The notes below the pieces were generated by a model. That model saw only the letters and a list, made by a program, of their open reading frames with translations. It was not told where the DNA came from and made no database searches. From assembly GCA_022113835.1 (NCBI GenBank), contig JAILWY010000023.1, positions 4,092,001 through 4,156,000 of the forward strand: a DNA stretch of 64,000 nucleotides. Reading direction: 5' to 3'. This document shows positions 51,189 to 63,049 of the stretch, one piece after another (the first letter of the stretch is position 1; the number at the start of each line of letters is the position of its first letter). This stretch comes from Atopsyche davidsoni (Eukaryota > Arthropoda > Insecta > Trichoptera > Hydrobiosidae). Both the position numbers and the translations under genes were made by a program.

Positions 51189-51437
51189 TCAAAATTTAGT
51201 TTTTTTTTCCGGCTCCGGTGAGGCGTGAAACAACAAAGAGAGGAAGGGCAGACGCTCTTCGGGCGTGACCTTGGCGCCGAGCACTGAAGATCCCGTGGAC
51301 AGCAACACGAACAGAGCGCAGAGCTGAACGGTGGAGACAGACTCCACTGCACTCTCGAATTCTTCGGCCGTAAAAGCATCACACGCCACAGTATTGCTGA
51401 CCATTCCGGACAGTAAAACAATGATAAAAAAACTCAT
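51189..51437 (-). CDS. Candidate small secreted protein, 82 aa
   Basis: It starts MSFFIIVLLSGMVSNTVAC, a plausible signal peptide, followed by DAFTAEEFESAVESV, a second hydrophobic stretch (LCALFVLLSTGSSVLG) and KVTPEERLPFLSLLFHA. Third codon positions are much richer in G and C than the surroundings, as in real coding sequence. A different frame is open for 152 codons over the same DNA but has no such features. Family not recognised. It may be one exon of a larger gene. Confidence 0.35.
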   Translation of the reverse strand: MSFFIIVLLSGMVSNTVACDAFTAEEFESAVESVSTVQLCALFVLLSTGSSVLGAKVTPEERLPFLSLLFHASPEPEKKTKF

Positions 51438-51615
51438 TAAAAAAAAAAATTATCATTATTTGCGGGTGGCTTGATTTTTCCAGGCGCTATAAGCCCATAT
51501 TTCCAGGAAAAAATTGAGGCTTATTCTCGTCGTTTCACGTGCGAAATGTTCACTTAAATAAACATTGGTAATACAAGAATCCTGCATGGGTAAAAAATGC
51601 GGATCCATTATATAT

Positions 51616-51849
51616 TTAACTGTGAAAAGAATTTGGTCTATATATATATATATTTTTTTTTTTTTTTAAATAATGGTTTGTTTGTTTGCTTTTCTCTGGT
51701 ATAAAACAAACAAATGCGACTTCTGTGCTCCCTGCATTGCGGGCGGTTACAGAAATGCAGTCGTTAAATTGGATCCAATTCGATACGAACTCAGCTTCGA
51801 GCAAATTGTCGGTGACAATAATAACAGGGAGGTATTTCACGTCGCGCAT
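51616..51849 (-). CDS. Weak candidate coding segment, unknown
   Basis: The first 52 codons (MRDVKYLPVIIVTDNLLEAE to FVCFIPE) have balanced composition; the remainder is a poly-Lys tail from an A/T run and is not credible. It lies 180 bases upstream of the 82-residue candidate on the same strand, but no splice sites clearly join them. Confidence 0.2.
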   Translation of the reverse strand: MRDVKYLPVIIVTDNLLEAEFVSNWIQFNDCISVTARNAGSTEVAFVCFIPEKSKQTNHYLKKKKNIYIYRPNSFHS

Positions 51850-52252
51850 ACCCCCCTGGACAGCCTTGTAATAAAGACCCCTCTTTTATAGAAAATTGCA
51901 CATTTTATATTTAACGTGATGATTCTTACTATGTACTTTCAATGTAATACATTTTTCATATCGTGATTCGCCTTACTAAAAAAAAAATTACAATTACTGT
52001 AGCCACTTAATTTTTTAAATGATATGGAAATACTGATATCTAATAATGCAAGTGTTTTACAAACTGTGATCATTACACGTCTCTATCAACATTTTAAATT
52101 TTTACCCGAGTGCTCGTGGTTGTCAATGATGATAGGTGAATAGCACACTTCAGATTTATGCTCATCATGATTTGGTCGAAAGTGATTTGTATTATTGACA
52201 TTGTACGTAGCAGTACAAAATATTTAATATCTATAAAACATTCGGGTCAACG
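51850..52252. other. AT-rich non-coding sequence
   Basis: No supported feature. Confidence 0.4.
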
Positions 52253-52448
52253 GCACCTCAAATTCTGAACTGTTACAGAAAAAAAAAACATTATGATTTG
52301 TCGGTACAGATAATTTTATATTATTTAATACAGTTCCGAGTAATATTATATAAAAAAGAAGAGACTAAAACTATATTTTTCATATTATACGAGATCAAAA
52401 TTAAACATACTAGAATTTTTTTTTAGTTTTATTCAGAATTTGAGGTGC
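52253..52448. mobile_element. Small element with perfect 17-bp terminal inverted repeats
   Basis: GCACCTCAAATTCTGAA (52253-52269) and its exact reverse complement (52432-52448) bound a 196-base AT-rich unit. No clear target duplication. Confidence 0.65.
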
Positions 52449-53099
52449 AAAATGAAGTCGTATTCTTTAAGTAAGACCCTTGTTTATTGTTTAGTCACTA
52501 AAACTGAAGATGGGTGCTGAAATGTTCACAGAACACCATAAAGCCCTTCGTCATGACTTCAATGTTTTCTATTTCCTAAGTCTACAACATGAATAATGTA
52601 ATTAAATACCATTTTATTCATTTTACAGTAGAACTTTGCTTTTTAAAACAAATAAACATAAAATAGTTGATTCTATGAAATTGTTAGGTTATTTTATAGA
52701 AATTTACTTGATAGAAAACATTGACTTATTCTTCTTGTTTTAATTCTAGAGGGCAGAGTATTAAAAAAAAAAGGTTTCATTGATTGATTTTTATTTTCTA
52801 AAATTACAGCATTTGGTACCCAAATATCAAATTCCCATTACACATATTGATTTTCAACATTTTCAAAATGTCAACCACTTTCTCTTGAAGATATTAAACA
52901 GAAGTAAAATAAATGTATTTATTTTTTGCATTATAATGTAATTGCATAATGACACGGTAGAATGAAAATGGTTTGAACATAAATGCGTTTTGAAACTCCA
53001 GTGAGTTTTCTGAATGATCTACGCTTACATCTAAATATGAATGATAAAAAAAAAAAAACAATGTGAACTCAGCATTTACAAAATTGCAGAATGTACTGA
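52449..53099. other. AT-rich non-coding sequence
   Basis: No supported feature. Confidence 0.4.
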
Positions 53100-54792
53100 G
53101 CGAACACACAAATTACCCAGCAAGGGATAAATTCACACAAATAAAAAGAAACAACAAAATGAACAAAAGCAATGCATGTCAACATATTATAGAATATTTG
53201 GCATTCAGCGCATAGAACTGCATGCTCAGACCTGAGATCCACTATATGTCAATGGTGAAAGCATGTATTTAACTTATACATGATTAATAAAAATAAAAAC
53301 CTACATAATGAATTCAAATCTATGTATTAAAAATAAAAATGATAAAATATTTTGGCACAGTGTAATGGCATTTGTAAGAACTAAATTAAAATAATATATT
53401 CAGCACTATTTGTTGAAAACTTACGATTTAAACCAGATAAAGGTGCATCTAAGTAAACAATTTATCAATGGCATACAATTTTTAATTACGATACGAATTT
53501 CTAACGAAAATAAAACATTCCCTGATTCAGAGAGGCTGTTTAATATTACCAGTCTTTTGGAATTTGATCATTAACATATCATACTATGCTCCCGATTTCT
53601 TACTTTTAAATTATAAAGACTGATCTACGATGAATCAAGCTGCAAAATATTTGAAATAATACTTAATAATGAAATAAAAAATAGTCTGGGAATATGTCAG
53701 ATTGGCGACTCAATCAATCCAACTGTTAAAGATTTTAATTTTGTTCATACTGTTCAAATCATTGAAAGTGATTCGTGGGCAAGAATGACTTAATTTAATG
53801 TAATTATATAATAAAAAAAAAAGTGATTGATGCACAGTATGTGCTTCCATAAGATCTATATTAATACTGTATATAAAAACACATATAAACCCGCCTCTTG
53901 TACTACTAGCTATACGCATCCAGGGTAGAAAAATAAGCCATACAAGTTTATATGGCATGCACAGATTCCAAATTGACAACAATTTAGATATGTAATATTC
54001 TTAAAAAGTAGTATTGAGTATTTATCTGCCGATAATTTTTTACTATTAAAACTATTTCTAATTGTTTTGGGGAAATGATACATTAACAATTTTTAAAAAT
54101 ATATTTAAAATTAAGAGCTTGGCTGCCATTGAAATCTCTTACCTCAGACTCATCGTAAGATTTAGAGACCGCCACTTTGAGACGAGTGGAGTCCAAGAGT
54201 TTTCAACCCTCATGGTGTGTTAGAAAAACCTTTGAAAGCAATTGTATTTCTATCAGATCTGGCCTACTACAAGTAGGCCGAGTTGACACGTTTCAACACG
54301 CACAAACAGTCTCTTCCTCTACCCAAGTTGCGTACAACTCTTCTTACTAAACACCTAATCACATTAATATCGAACATCAAAGTTATAAAAGCAGACCTTT
54401 CAGATCTATCGAATGTTTAAAACTGCCTGTACAAAAGCTTAAATATTATAAAATTTCACTGTCAGTTGATAAAATTAATTTCTTTATAATAGTTTTACAA
54501 ATCTACCACTAGACTAAAATACAACAGTCTTAAAAGCCCTGACTTTAGTTCTTTTATAATATATAAGTCCTTTGACACTGAGTTTATGTGCGGACATACA
54601 TTAATTATACTTAATTATTTATCAATATATTCTCAAAATAACATCTAAAAAATATTGATTATTCATAGCAGAAAAACTTTTAGTTCAAGTAACTTAAAAA
54701 AATAAATCATTTCAAGAATAATATCACATACTGTTCCAAAAAACAATCACTTAAAGGAAATTTGCGAAGAGGTCTATACGCACAGGGCAGAA
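53100..54792 (-). other. Probable 3' UTR / downstream region of the TDRD12-like gene
   Basis: No coding sequence is seen. There is no AATAAA on the minus strand close to the stop codon. The first variant signal noticed is ATTAAA (plus 53794-53799) and a canonical AATAAA is at plus 52918-52923. A GC-balanced patch at 54130-54330 carries no recognisable gene. The end of the transcript is not determined. Confidence 0.35.
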
Positions 54793-57700
54793 TTATTCCT
54801 CACACTCGTTAGAAAAGAACTCGTAAGACAGCTCTTCAAGGTTCTTATCCTCAGTGGCTCCATCATGATCTTCCATTTGCATCTTCCTCACCCTTTCTTC
54901 TATTTCCTGTTTAATCTCACAATCGTCTTCATCATTAGAATCCATTCCTTCTAGAAAATCAAAGTCATAAACGATCCAACTACACTTTTTATCCTCTGCA
55001 TGTAAAGACATCCAATCCATGTTGATCAGCTTTTTGAGTTTTACATAGATTAATCGCCCCTTTAATACATGCTTAGATGAATTCTCCTTGATATAACCAT
55101 ACAAATCAAGTGAAAATTTGTACACTTCCTTCCCGATGTTAGCATGAAACTCCATGGACTTGCTTTTTATGTCTAAAACGTAATCAACAGCTCCAACCAC
55201 TTGAATTTTTATGATCACCATACTTTTGGTTTGATACCACAGTAATAAAGGAATCTTATCGACCGGGGCAGCCGGGACATTCGTCTGATAATCGGCAATA
55301 TCACTCCAGTCAATTATTGGTTCGACTTCTTCTGTGATCTCTTGTATCTGTAGAGAATTAGTCTTTCTCGGCATTGCAGAAGTACTTTTACTAGCCGAAA
55401 ATCTAGTCTCACCGGTCATTAATTGTATCACATCATTAATGCTGTTCGCATCAATCTGACAATCCCAACCATCATCCGAAAGCTCCGCAACAACATCACA
55501 AGTTTTAGCATTCTGATTTCCTACCTCGGTGTTTTCTGGTTTATTGTCAATGTCACTTAGTACCGAGAAGCTGGAATTCGAGGATGGAGGTCTCTCACCG
55601 CGTAATATGAAATCAGGAACCTTTCCCACATTTCCTATCACATCAAATTCAGAATCTAATGAATCATTGAATTGTGAATCAAAATCCTGAATTGCATTCT
55701 CAAACAGACTCACTTCCTGCAGAATAGGTACAGCCATGTTTTGCTTAATAAAAATATTATTTAAACATTTATCTATAGCTTCCGGATCGAACAAAATTAT
55801 TCCATATTTATTACCATTTGTGAATTCAGCTTTTTCTTTCACACAGTATCTGGCATAGAGTGACTTCAGAAAATTGGTATTGTTCTCTAAACATAAATCG
55901 TACAAAAAATCTGCTGTCGATTCTGGCCAGGCAATTTCTGTAGGTTTCAAACCTAACAATCTACACTCTATGGCCTGAAATGGTAACCTAGTAATAAATT
56001 CTTTGGTAATTGGATATATATCTTCACGGGCAACAGACGAGCTCTCACCATGGTCGACAAAAAAGCACATAATCGACAATTGAATATTTCCATCTGAAAT
56101 TGATTCACCAATATTTATTATTTGGGCCCTATGAAACAAGCAATCCTCTGAATATTTAGCGATGCAATAGAACTTATTCTGGTAAGTGAGATCGGCGTCT
56201 TCACTGCTCCAGTCCTTCTGCTTGATAGCCACATACTTTTGAATGTCATTTGTCATTTCATTGAGGATCGATTGAAAAGTTATGTTCCGGATATAAAACA
56301 GTTCGAAAGATACAATAGAACTAAAGTAAACAGAGTGGAATTCATTTTCAGTCATATGTGCCCATTGCGGCTCCGGGAAAGGTTGTTTGGTCATAATAAC
56401 ATTACATTTTTTAGGCTGACTACTGTACTCGGGCAACTCATAACCACTATCACTGCAAATATCATATAAGCATTTCATGTGGTCGGGATTCTCCAAAACG
56501 TAATCTCCTTTTATAAGACATTGCTTTATGCTGTCTCTTACGACGAGGGCTTTAGCCATGTTTAGCTTCTGGCAACACTGAATATTATCCAGCCATAGAG
56601 TAGTGCCGACTGCCAATAATACAGTTGCTCGAATGATAATATCACATCCAGGTGTGAAAAGAATATTCTTAACTACATCTTTGGAAGATTCACTCCACAC
56701 AGATTCTCCTTCCAAAGGCTTTATCCCCGCAATTCTCGCGCGGACAACTGGTGTGATTATTTTCTGTAGATGATCAGGTAAATAAAATAATTTATTTGAA
56801 TCTGCAATAATGTGTTCTTGCTCTTCCAAAATATTGATAAGTACAGAATAATTATTAAAATTAGATTGATCGATAACCTTGACTATACAACAAGACTCGT
56901 ATGACTGTGGTTGTAACATTACTGCGCAAATATCACCCGGTTTAGGATCCACAAACGATCTTATATTTCGTTCATTGGAAAAGTAAGTGGCCATCTGCAT
57001 GCGCAAACTGAAGTATGTCTGTTCTACGGGAGTGGGAATTCCTTCCACAGAAATGTGCTCCAATAAACGAATAGATAGAAGTCCAGTACTGAAAACTTTC
57101 AGCGCTTTAAACAGTACCGTGCCAGATCGAGGCACCCAATTACGAGGACGGTCTCTCTGACTAAACACATGTCGATCTGCACAACCCATGAATTGAGAAC
57201 ACTTCCCAAAGGCTTCAATTTCTTTACAGATGGGAACGTGCATTCTCGCTTTGCTTCTCTCTTTGTCTATTAGAATGGCTTTGCCTAGTGTTAAGAGCTC
57301 ATCAGGCACTACAACTCTGCACCTCGAGATGAACTCCAGTATCTTGGGAAGTTGCACTGCAGCATCCTCGTTGATGAAAATATCAATCTTCACAGAGCAA
57401 TTTTCACTAACCGGTTGAAAAATATTAGAATATTTTTCAGTAAGAGTTGAAAATCTTAGGTGAAAATTTGACAGCGATAATGGCAAAGAATAGTGAATGA
57501 GTCGATTTGCATCCAAAATATCTAAATATTGTAAATTTTCATCACAACATATTAAAATGGGATTTTTTTCCATTGAGAACATTTTCCAAGATGCTTTAAC
57601 TTGGAAAATTTCATTAATTCGCATTTGATCATCAGCTTTCATGACGTTCAGTGTCTTCTTGTTCAAGTTTTCATATAATTCATCAACCTCCACTTTTTCA

Positions 57701-60700
57701 TTACAGATGATGACCATTTTCCATGATGATTTTAGTTCTTGCTGAATATTGTCAAGGACTTTCTTTATTTTATTGTCATTTAGAATAATTTGCACCCTCA
57801 AGTCAGCATTTGAGTAAGGAACGCACTCCTGGTGGGATCCGATGCAGACGACACTTCTGTGTGACTGCAAAGCGAGGTCTTTAAAAAGACAGTGCCACTG
57901 TCGGGCTGCTGCCAGCACCTGGAGACTCAAGCCGCTAGTGACCCTTTTTTTTTGAGCATTCTGACATAATAAGAAAATATTTTGAGTCTCTTCCTCAAAT
58001 TTATCGTATAAAATGTCAGCTTCATCCAGTACTAAGAAGCTTACACGCTTTAAATCCAGAACTTTAATTTGGTATGCAGAGTAAATCGAGAGTATGGTAG
58101 GCATCGCTATCAGTATGTCGCAGCCTTTGAAGAGCAAGGGTAGATCTTCCTTAGTAGCCTTATTGGATAGATATACAATCTTCATATACTTGCCGTTAGC
58201 TTTCGCATTCCTCAACAGATTCTTGCAAATATCATAGGCATAGTGAACTGCCTTCATAGAGGAGCAAACGATAATGGCTAGCGGTCCATGAGTAGGCTTG
58301 AAGGAGTCAGAGAGAGAGGAGTCTGCCAAGAAGCTACAGAGTGGAGCCAAGAGACCGATTGTCTTGCCGCTTGCCGCAGGTCCCACAACAAGAGCGCCCT
58401 GTCCTCTCATGATTGTGGGCCACAGCAGGGTCTGCACCCTCAATGGTTCCCTGACATTCATGAATAACAAATTACTATGAATGATTTTTGGAAATATGGT
58501 ATCATTCATTCTCAACCATGGTGTTATTTTTTCGTGGATTCTTAAATGCACCATTAATTTTGGAGTGATTATTCCATCTATAATTTCATTATCTAGTTTA
58601 ACATTAAAACTGTCTTTGAAACTGGGGAGTTCAGGAAAGTTGTCAATTTTTGTATCAAGTTCTTGAGTACTATCAATCAAATCTTTGGAACGTTCATCAG
58701 GTTTCAGTGTAATGCAATCTGTTTGCGAGGGATCCTCTCTGTCCTGAGTTCCGAAGGTGCTTTCTCTAAATTCCACCTCCATTGATTCACATGTCTCATC
58801 ATTGCCCTTATCTACTGATTGACTTAAATCAGATTCTGGCTTGCTTATATTAAAATTTGTTGATTTTTTTTTAACTCTTCTTACAATTTCATTAGTGTTG
58901 ACCTTCAGTTCAGGTAGAAGTGTCTTCACTCCACCTACAATATTGAACAAATTGATTCCATGCTCTGGTGAACTCAGCACTTCACTCTCTTCTACCAGGT
59001 TTGGATCTATGTCACTTGTGCACATTGAGTCTTCATTCATACCAGAGCTTTCATCCGATCTTTTTCTTAAATCTGAATTTGAGTTTTTAAGCACAGAACC
59101 TTCATATTTAACTACATTTTTTGTTGATGACAATAAAGAAGCACATTTTAATTGACCTGATAATTTTTCATCTGCAATTAACATATTCAATGATTTTGGA
59201 ACTGAAATATGTTGACTAACGTTGTTTGACATATTTTCATGGCATTTGGGTTTAATCTGTAAGTCGGGTTCAACTTTATAGTTTTTACGGTCGCATGACT
59301 TCTTAGGGTCACTGCAATCTTTTTTGATGAAAGCAGTATCTGCAACATCAACATGGGTTTCTCTGTTGTCAACATTGCTCTCAGATATCAGTTCTGACCG
59401 TTCTGTTTCTTTTTTGATAAATTTTTCCCTATACGTATCATTGTGCTTTTTGTGGTCAAAATTTGTTTTTTTTTTACAGCCAATATTATCATTACTATCG
59501 TTTGACGGCTTTATTTTAGATGACATATTATTATTAGTTTTGGATCGATCAAAATGCATTCCATAAAACCTATTGTCATTACCTTGAGATGTATTTCCAT
59601 AAAAATGATGGTTCATTCTCGGACCTTGATGCTGGTTCCATTTTTTTTCTTCAATTACACCATCAAATCTTTTTCTGTGGTATGATTGGTAGTTATCTTG
59701 ATTGAACTTGGCATTATGCATATTAATCTCAGAAAATGTGTCTCCATGAATATTATGGTTCATTTTAAAACCATGATGCTGATTTCTATTCATAAACTGA
59801 GTATCTTCATTCGGATACCTATAAGGCATATTCATTCTATGCGTGTTTCCTTGATGCCACATTTCAGTATTTCTGTGTTGGTTAAAACCCATGTTATTTT
59901 TAAAGTTGTTATGCATTGTTACATTGTATGGCATATTAATTCTAGTGAATTCATTTTCATGAATATTTCTGTTCATTTCCTGGTCCTGGTGCTGATTCCT
60001 GTGCTGAATAGATTCATCCACATATTTGTCAACTACTTGACGTCCATTTTCTTGACACTGCACTTCAGTGTTTGGGCATTGATATTTGTTAAACTCTGCA
60101 CTTTTCCATTGGTCTTGGACAGTGTGATCAGACATGGTTCTATATGATTTGTTTTGTTCTTGATTAACATATGCATTAATCGGCTGTCTTCTATTAGGAA
60201 ATTGAACATTATTGCAATCATTATTATTCCATTTTGGTGTAAAAAATTTAGTTTTTTGAGAGGGATGGACCAATTCTTTCTTTATATTAGTTGAACAAGA
60301 TTGATGCCTGTTAATAGATGTGACATCTTCCTGAGAATCCTTACACATTACATGCTCTTGTGATTGCACAGATGTCTCCGTTCTAAAAGACTCTTTCTTT
60401 TGAGAGGGCTCAGTTACAGCTATTGGATATTCGACATTAGTATGGGGACTGGAATTATCATGGACAACTTGATTTTTATTCACACCTGTGTGTTCTTTAT
60501 TCCTGGTATTAGGTTCGATACAATTTTCTTGACGACTATGAAGTTCATTTTTAAAGCAATCAACTTTTTTCTCAGCTTCACAGCTTTCATTTTTTATACT
60601 AGCCATTTCTGAGTTTCGAGCCTTTAATGCAAATATTTTTTCCATCCAATTGCTTGCACCAACATTTTTACTTTCTGCACATGCAACATTTTTACCCTTC

Positions 60701-61094
60701 CTTAGAGAATATCTTTCATCATCAACCGGCTCAATATTCTCAACTACACCTATATTTTGATGCTCCTTCACTGTTTCATTCCTTTTAACATTTTGGACAT
60801 TTTTTCCTTCAGTATTGTAGCCAACAGAAGATTTGTTCTTCTGAACATACGCATTACCTGTTTTATTAATATTATAAGGGCCAGTTTTATATTCACTGAC
60901 GGTCAGATTGCTTTTGTCACCATAATTATATTGTTTATTTTGATGGTGTTGGTGATACTGATATTTTTTATTTTTTGCCGACATGTTTTTCGGTAACATC
61001 TTACTTTGCATTGCACGATTAAAATCTAAGCCAGCAGGACTTATCAGTTTTATTGAGTCTTTTTTCGGCGGTTGAACAGCACAAGTTGACAATT
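54793..61094 (-). CDS. TDRD12: TDRD12-like exon 4, a single 6.3-kb terminal coding exon
   Basis: The acceptor is TTACTTTCTAG|AATTG. The exon runs 6302 bases without interruption to the stop codon at 54793-54795 and codes residues 276-2375, including the whole helicase, zinc finger, two Tudor domains and CS domain. Codon 277 is TTG, not an initiator: the frame continues from exon 3. An uninterrupted exon this long is unusual for a conserved multidomain gene and suggests ancient intron loss. Confidence 0.95.
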
Positions 61095-63049
61095 CTAGAA
61101 AGTAACATAAAATGCTAACTTAATAACAAAATAATTTTAAATAATGGACACTGTATGGTAAAAAATGTGGAAAAATCACAAAAGTATTTTTATTTACAAT
61201 TGAGTCAATTTTAATTTATAACACTTACTTTTATCAATTGATATGACCTTCAAGTCTTCTTCTCCACAAGTAGATATTTTACTGTGATTAATACGATGAG
61301 ATTGAGGTGCAAACTTGCTTTCTTCAGATTCCTTAATGAATGTTGCAAATAACTTTTTCTTTGTCATTAAGATATTTTCCATTTCTTCTCGATTGATTTC
61401 CCCATTATTCAATTTCTCTAGCAGACTCTCTTTTAAAACTTCCAAGTTCATTTGAAGTTCTTTTTCATAGGCTTTGCGTTCATCATCACATCCATCTGGA
61501 TATTCACCCCTCCCGGTCTCGGGGTGTATTTGTTTATCGGGTTTGCTCATTTTTCTGTAGTTATATTGAATGATATCTTGCTTCACGGTCTTAAGTATAT
61601 TATCCATTGGTTGCTGAATGTATTTGGTAGGGTTAAAAACATTTGTCCTGCGAGCCATACCACGCAACATAAGCAGGTCCGAGATACTTGATATTTTTGA
61701 ATTGACTATCACATATAACTCACCAAATACACAACTGGGATATTTTTTCTTAAAAACAGCACACCTATAAAAAATATACATAAAATTAAGAGGTGTCAAG
61801 ATAGATTTTAATCTTCAATTAAAACTATAAAACAGAATATTATTAATAAAGTTTTACTAATACACATACATTATTCATTCTATTTCTACATATGTTGACG
61901 TGTTTACTCAAGAATCAGCACAGGAATGCGCTTTCAAATTGCAAACAAAACATGTATATAATGATATCTTGAAACAGTTATCTATTGTAAGCTGAGATAT
62001 TTAGGTGTAAGCCAACTATAAATTATTATATTGAAACCTGAACAATAAATCATATTTATTTAGAAATTATTGTTTCGTAGTCCTAATTGAATTCCTATTC
62101 GGGTTGTTTGATATTAACCAGATAAAATATCACTATCCAATCTCAATTGATTATGACTGGTCACTTTGACAAAAATTATCAGAATTATGCAACGTTAGAA
62201 TCATTATCATCAGACCATTAGTGGACAGTTCTAAGAATAATCTTATTGAGTACCAATGTAATGTAACTTATATTCAAAATGAAAAGTGTGCTAATTGTGT
62301 ACATTTTTATAATTCACTTGGGTTAGCACTCAACTATATTTACATAAATTCAATCTAATGGAAATTATTTAATGCAGTAGCAATCTATCCTACTATTCAG
62401 TTATCACAGGATATGGGAAACTAGAACTAATGCTGTAATCACATGGTTAAATATAAATATCACTACTTATTCCATAAATACAAATGCTTTTAGCATGGCT
62501 TAAAATATATATTACATTTGGATGCATTAAATATTATACTCACGAGTCATTTTTCACCATAGGTACGAAGTATGTCTGTTTATTTGCTACAGCCTGTACC
62601 AAGAGTTCAGAGCTGCCGATGGTCCAGGCATCCCCATTACACATGTAAAACTCTTCTTCAGGGAAAATATTGACTTTAACATCAAGAGGTATTAGGCAAT
62701 GTAGTCCAGATTGAAAAATATCTTTCTGTGAATTTAGAGGATCCAGCCAAAATAACGATGGAGACACAGTTGTAACAACATTGACCATGAAACCGTCCGG
62801 TGGCAGCTCTGTAAAATTATTAAGCTTACTTTATTAATTATTTCGAGGATTGTAGACTTATAATATATATAACATCTGAAACAGATGTTTTAACCTTCCA
62901 TCTAAAAAGTTAAAATTATTAAACACAATTATATTCCTCGTGCAAATCAGAAATGTGAATCATGGTTAACGGATTGGTGTAGTAAATTTATTAATAACAC
63001 CGGGTTTTGTTAATTGTTACCAACCTGGTATGTGGTCGTGAGTCGCCAT
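54793..63049 (-). CDS. TDRD12: TDRD12/Yb-like Tudor-DEAD-box-CS protein, spliced, 2375 aa
   Basis: Four exons join in frame: 63049-63025, 62808-62544, 61764-61229 and 61094-54793, giving 7128 coding bases including the stop. All three introns are GT-AG and their phases fit exactly. Domains by residue: Tudor-like N-terminal region about 12-150; coiled coil 190-242; Asn/His/Met-rich low-complexity region with imperfect repeats about 640-785; DEAD-box core about 1140-1500 with Walker A GPAASGKT at 1180-1187 and DEAD at 1299-1302; CCCH finger C1565, C1574, C1580, H1584; extended Tudor domains about 1656-1750 and 1907-2010 (the second with FVDHGES); CS domain about 2221-2322; acidic C-terminal tail. 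Proteins with this layout (vertebrate TDRD12, Drosophila Yb family) act in germline or gonadal piRNA biogenesis in cytoplasmic granules, and Tudor domains bind dimethyl-arginine on PIWI proteins. The function here is inferred from architecture. Motifs III (SAT) and VI (HRIGRTGR) are not recognisable, so strand unwinding may be lost. Assignment to TDRD12 rather than a Yb paralogue rests on the CS domain plus several Tudors. Confidence 0.93.
61229..61764 (-). CDS. TDRD12: TDRD12-like exon 3 (rest of N-terminal domain, coiled coil)
   Basis: The acceptor follows a T-rich tract (TTTTTTATAG|G) and the donor is AAAA|GTAAGT. It codes residues 98-275. The first 70 residues complete the N-terminal domain. 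A charged heptad-like stretch rich in Glu, Lys and Leu at about 190-242 is a predicted coiled coil. The last base A joins AA of exon 4 to make Lys276. Confidence 0.88.
62544..62808 (-). CDS. TDRD12: TDRD12-like exon 2 (start of N-terminal Tudor)
   Basis: The acceptor is TTTTACAG|AG and the donor is CTC|GTGAGT, close to consensus. It codes residues 9-96 plus two bases. The opening FMVNVVTTVSPSLFW looks like the first strand of a Tudor domain as seen at the N terminus of TDRD12 proteins. The 3' TC joins G of exon 3 to make Ser97. Confidence 0.88.
63025..63049 (-). CDS. TDRD12: TDRD12-like exon 1 (start codon)
   Basis: The exon encodes MATHDHIP plus one base. The ATG lies in an A-rich context followed by G. 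The donor is CAG|GTTGGT. The leftover G joins AG of exon 2 to make a Glu codon, giving MATHDHIPELPPDG. A nearby alternative donor (TTG|GTAAC, two codons later) does not keep the frame, which supports the chosen site. Confidence 0.85.

Larger units (their letters stand above)
61095..63024 (-). other. TDRD12-like introns 1-3
   Basis: Intron 1 is 62809-63024, intron 2 is 61765-62543 and intron 3 is 61095-61228. All are GT-AG, AT-rich and free of convincing coding sequence. Intron phases are 1, 2 and 1. The span given also contains exons 2 and 3. Confidence 0.85.

Noticed and set aside
50963..51421. 152-codon open frame on the minus strand
   Set aside because: Cys/Pro/Ser-rich translation without domain features; overlaps the more protein-like 82-codon frame and changes character at AT-rich parts.
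56239..60996. Many plus-strand open frames opposite the helicase gene
   Set aside because: They are antisense shadows of the TDRD12-like exon, with no independent features.
61090..61092. Start of the TDRD12-like protein at 61092
   Set aside because: The codon there is TTG, and a good splice acceptor plus in-phase upstream exons with a Tudor-like domain and an ATG at 63049 explain the true start.
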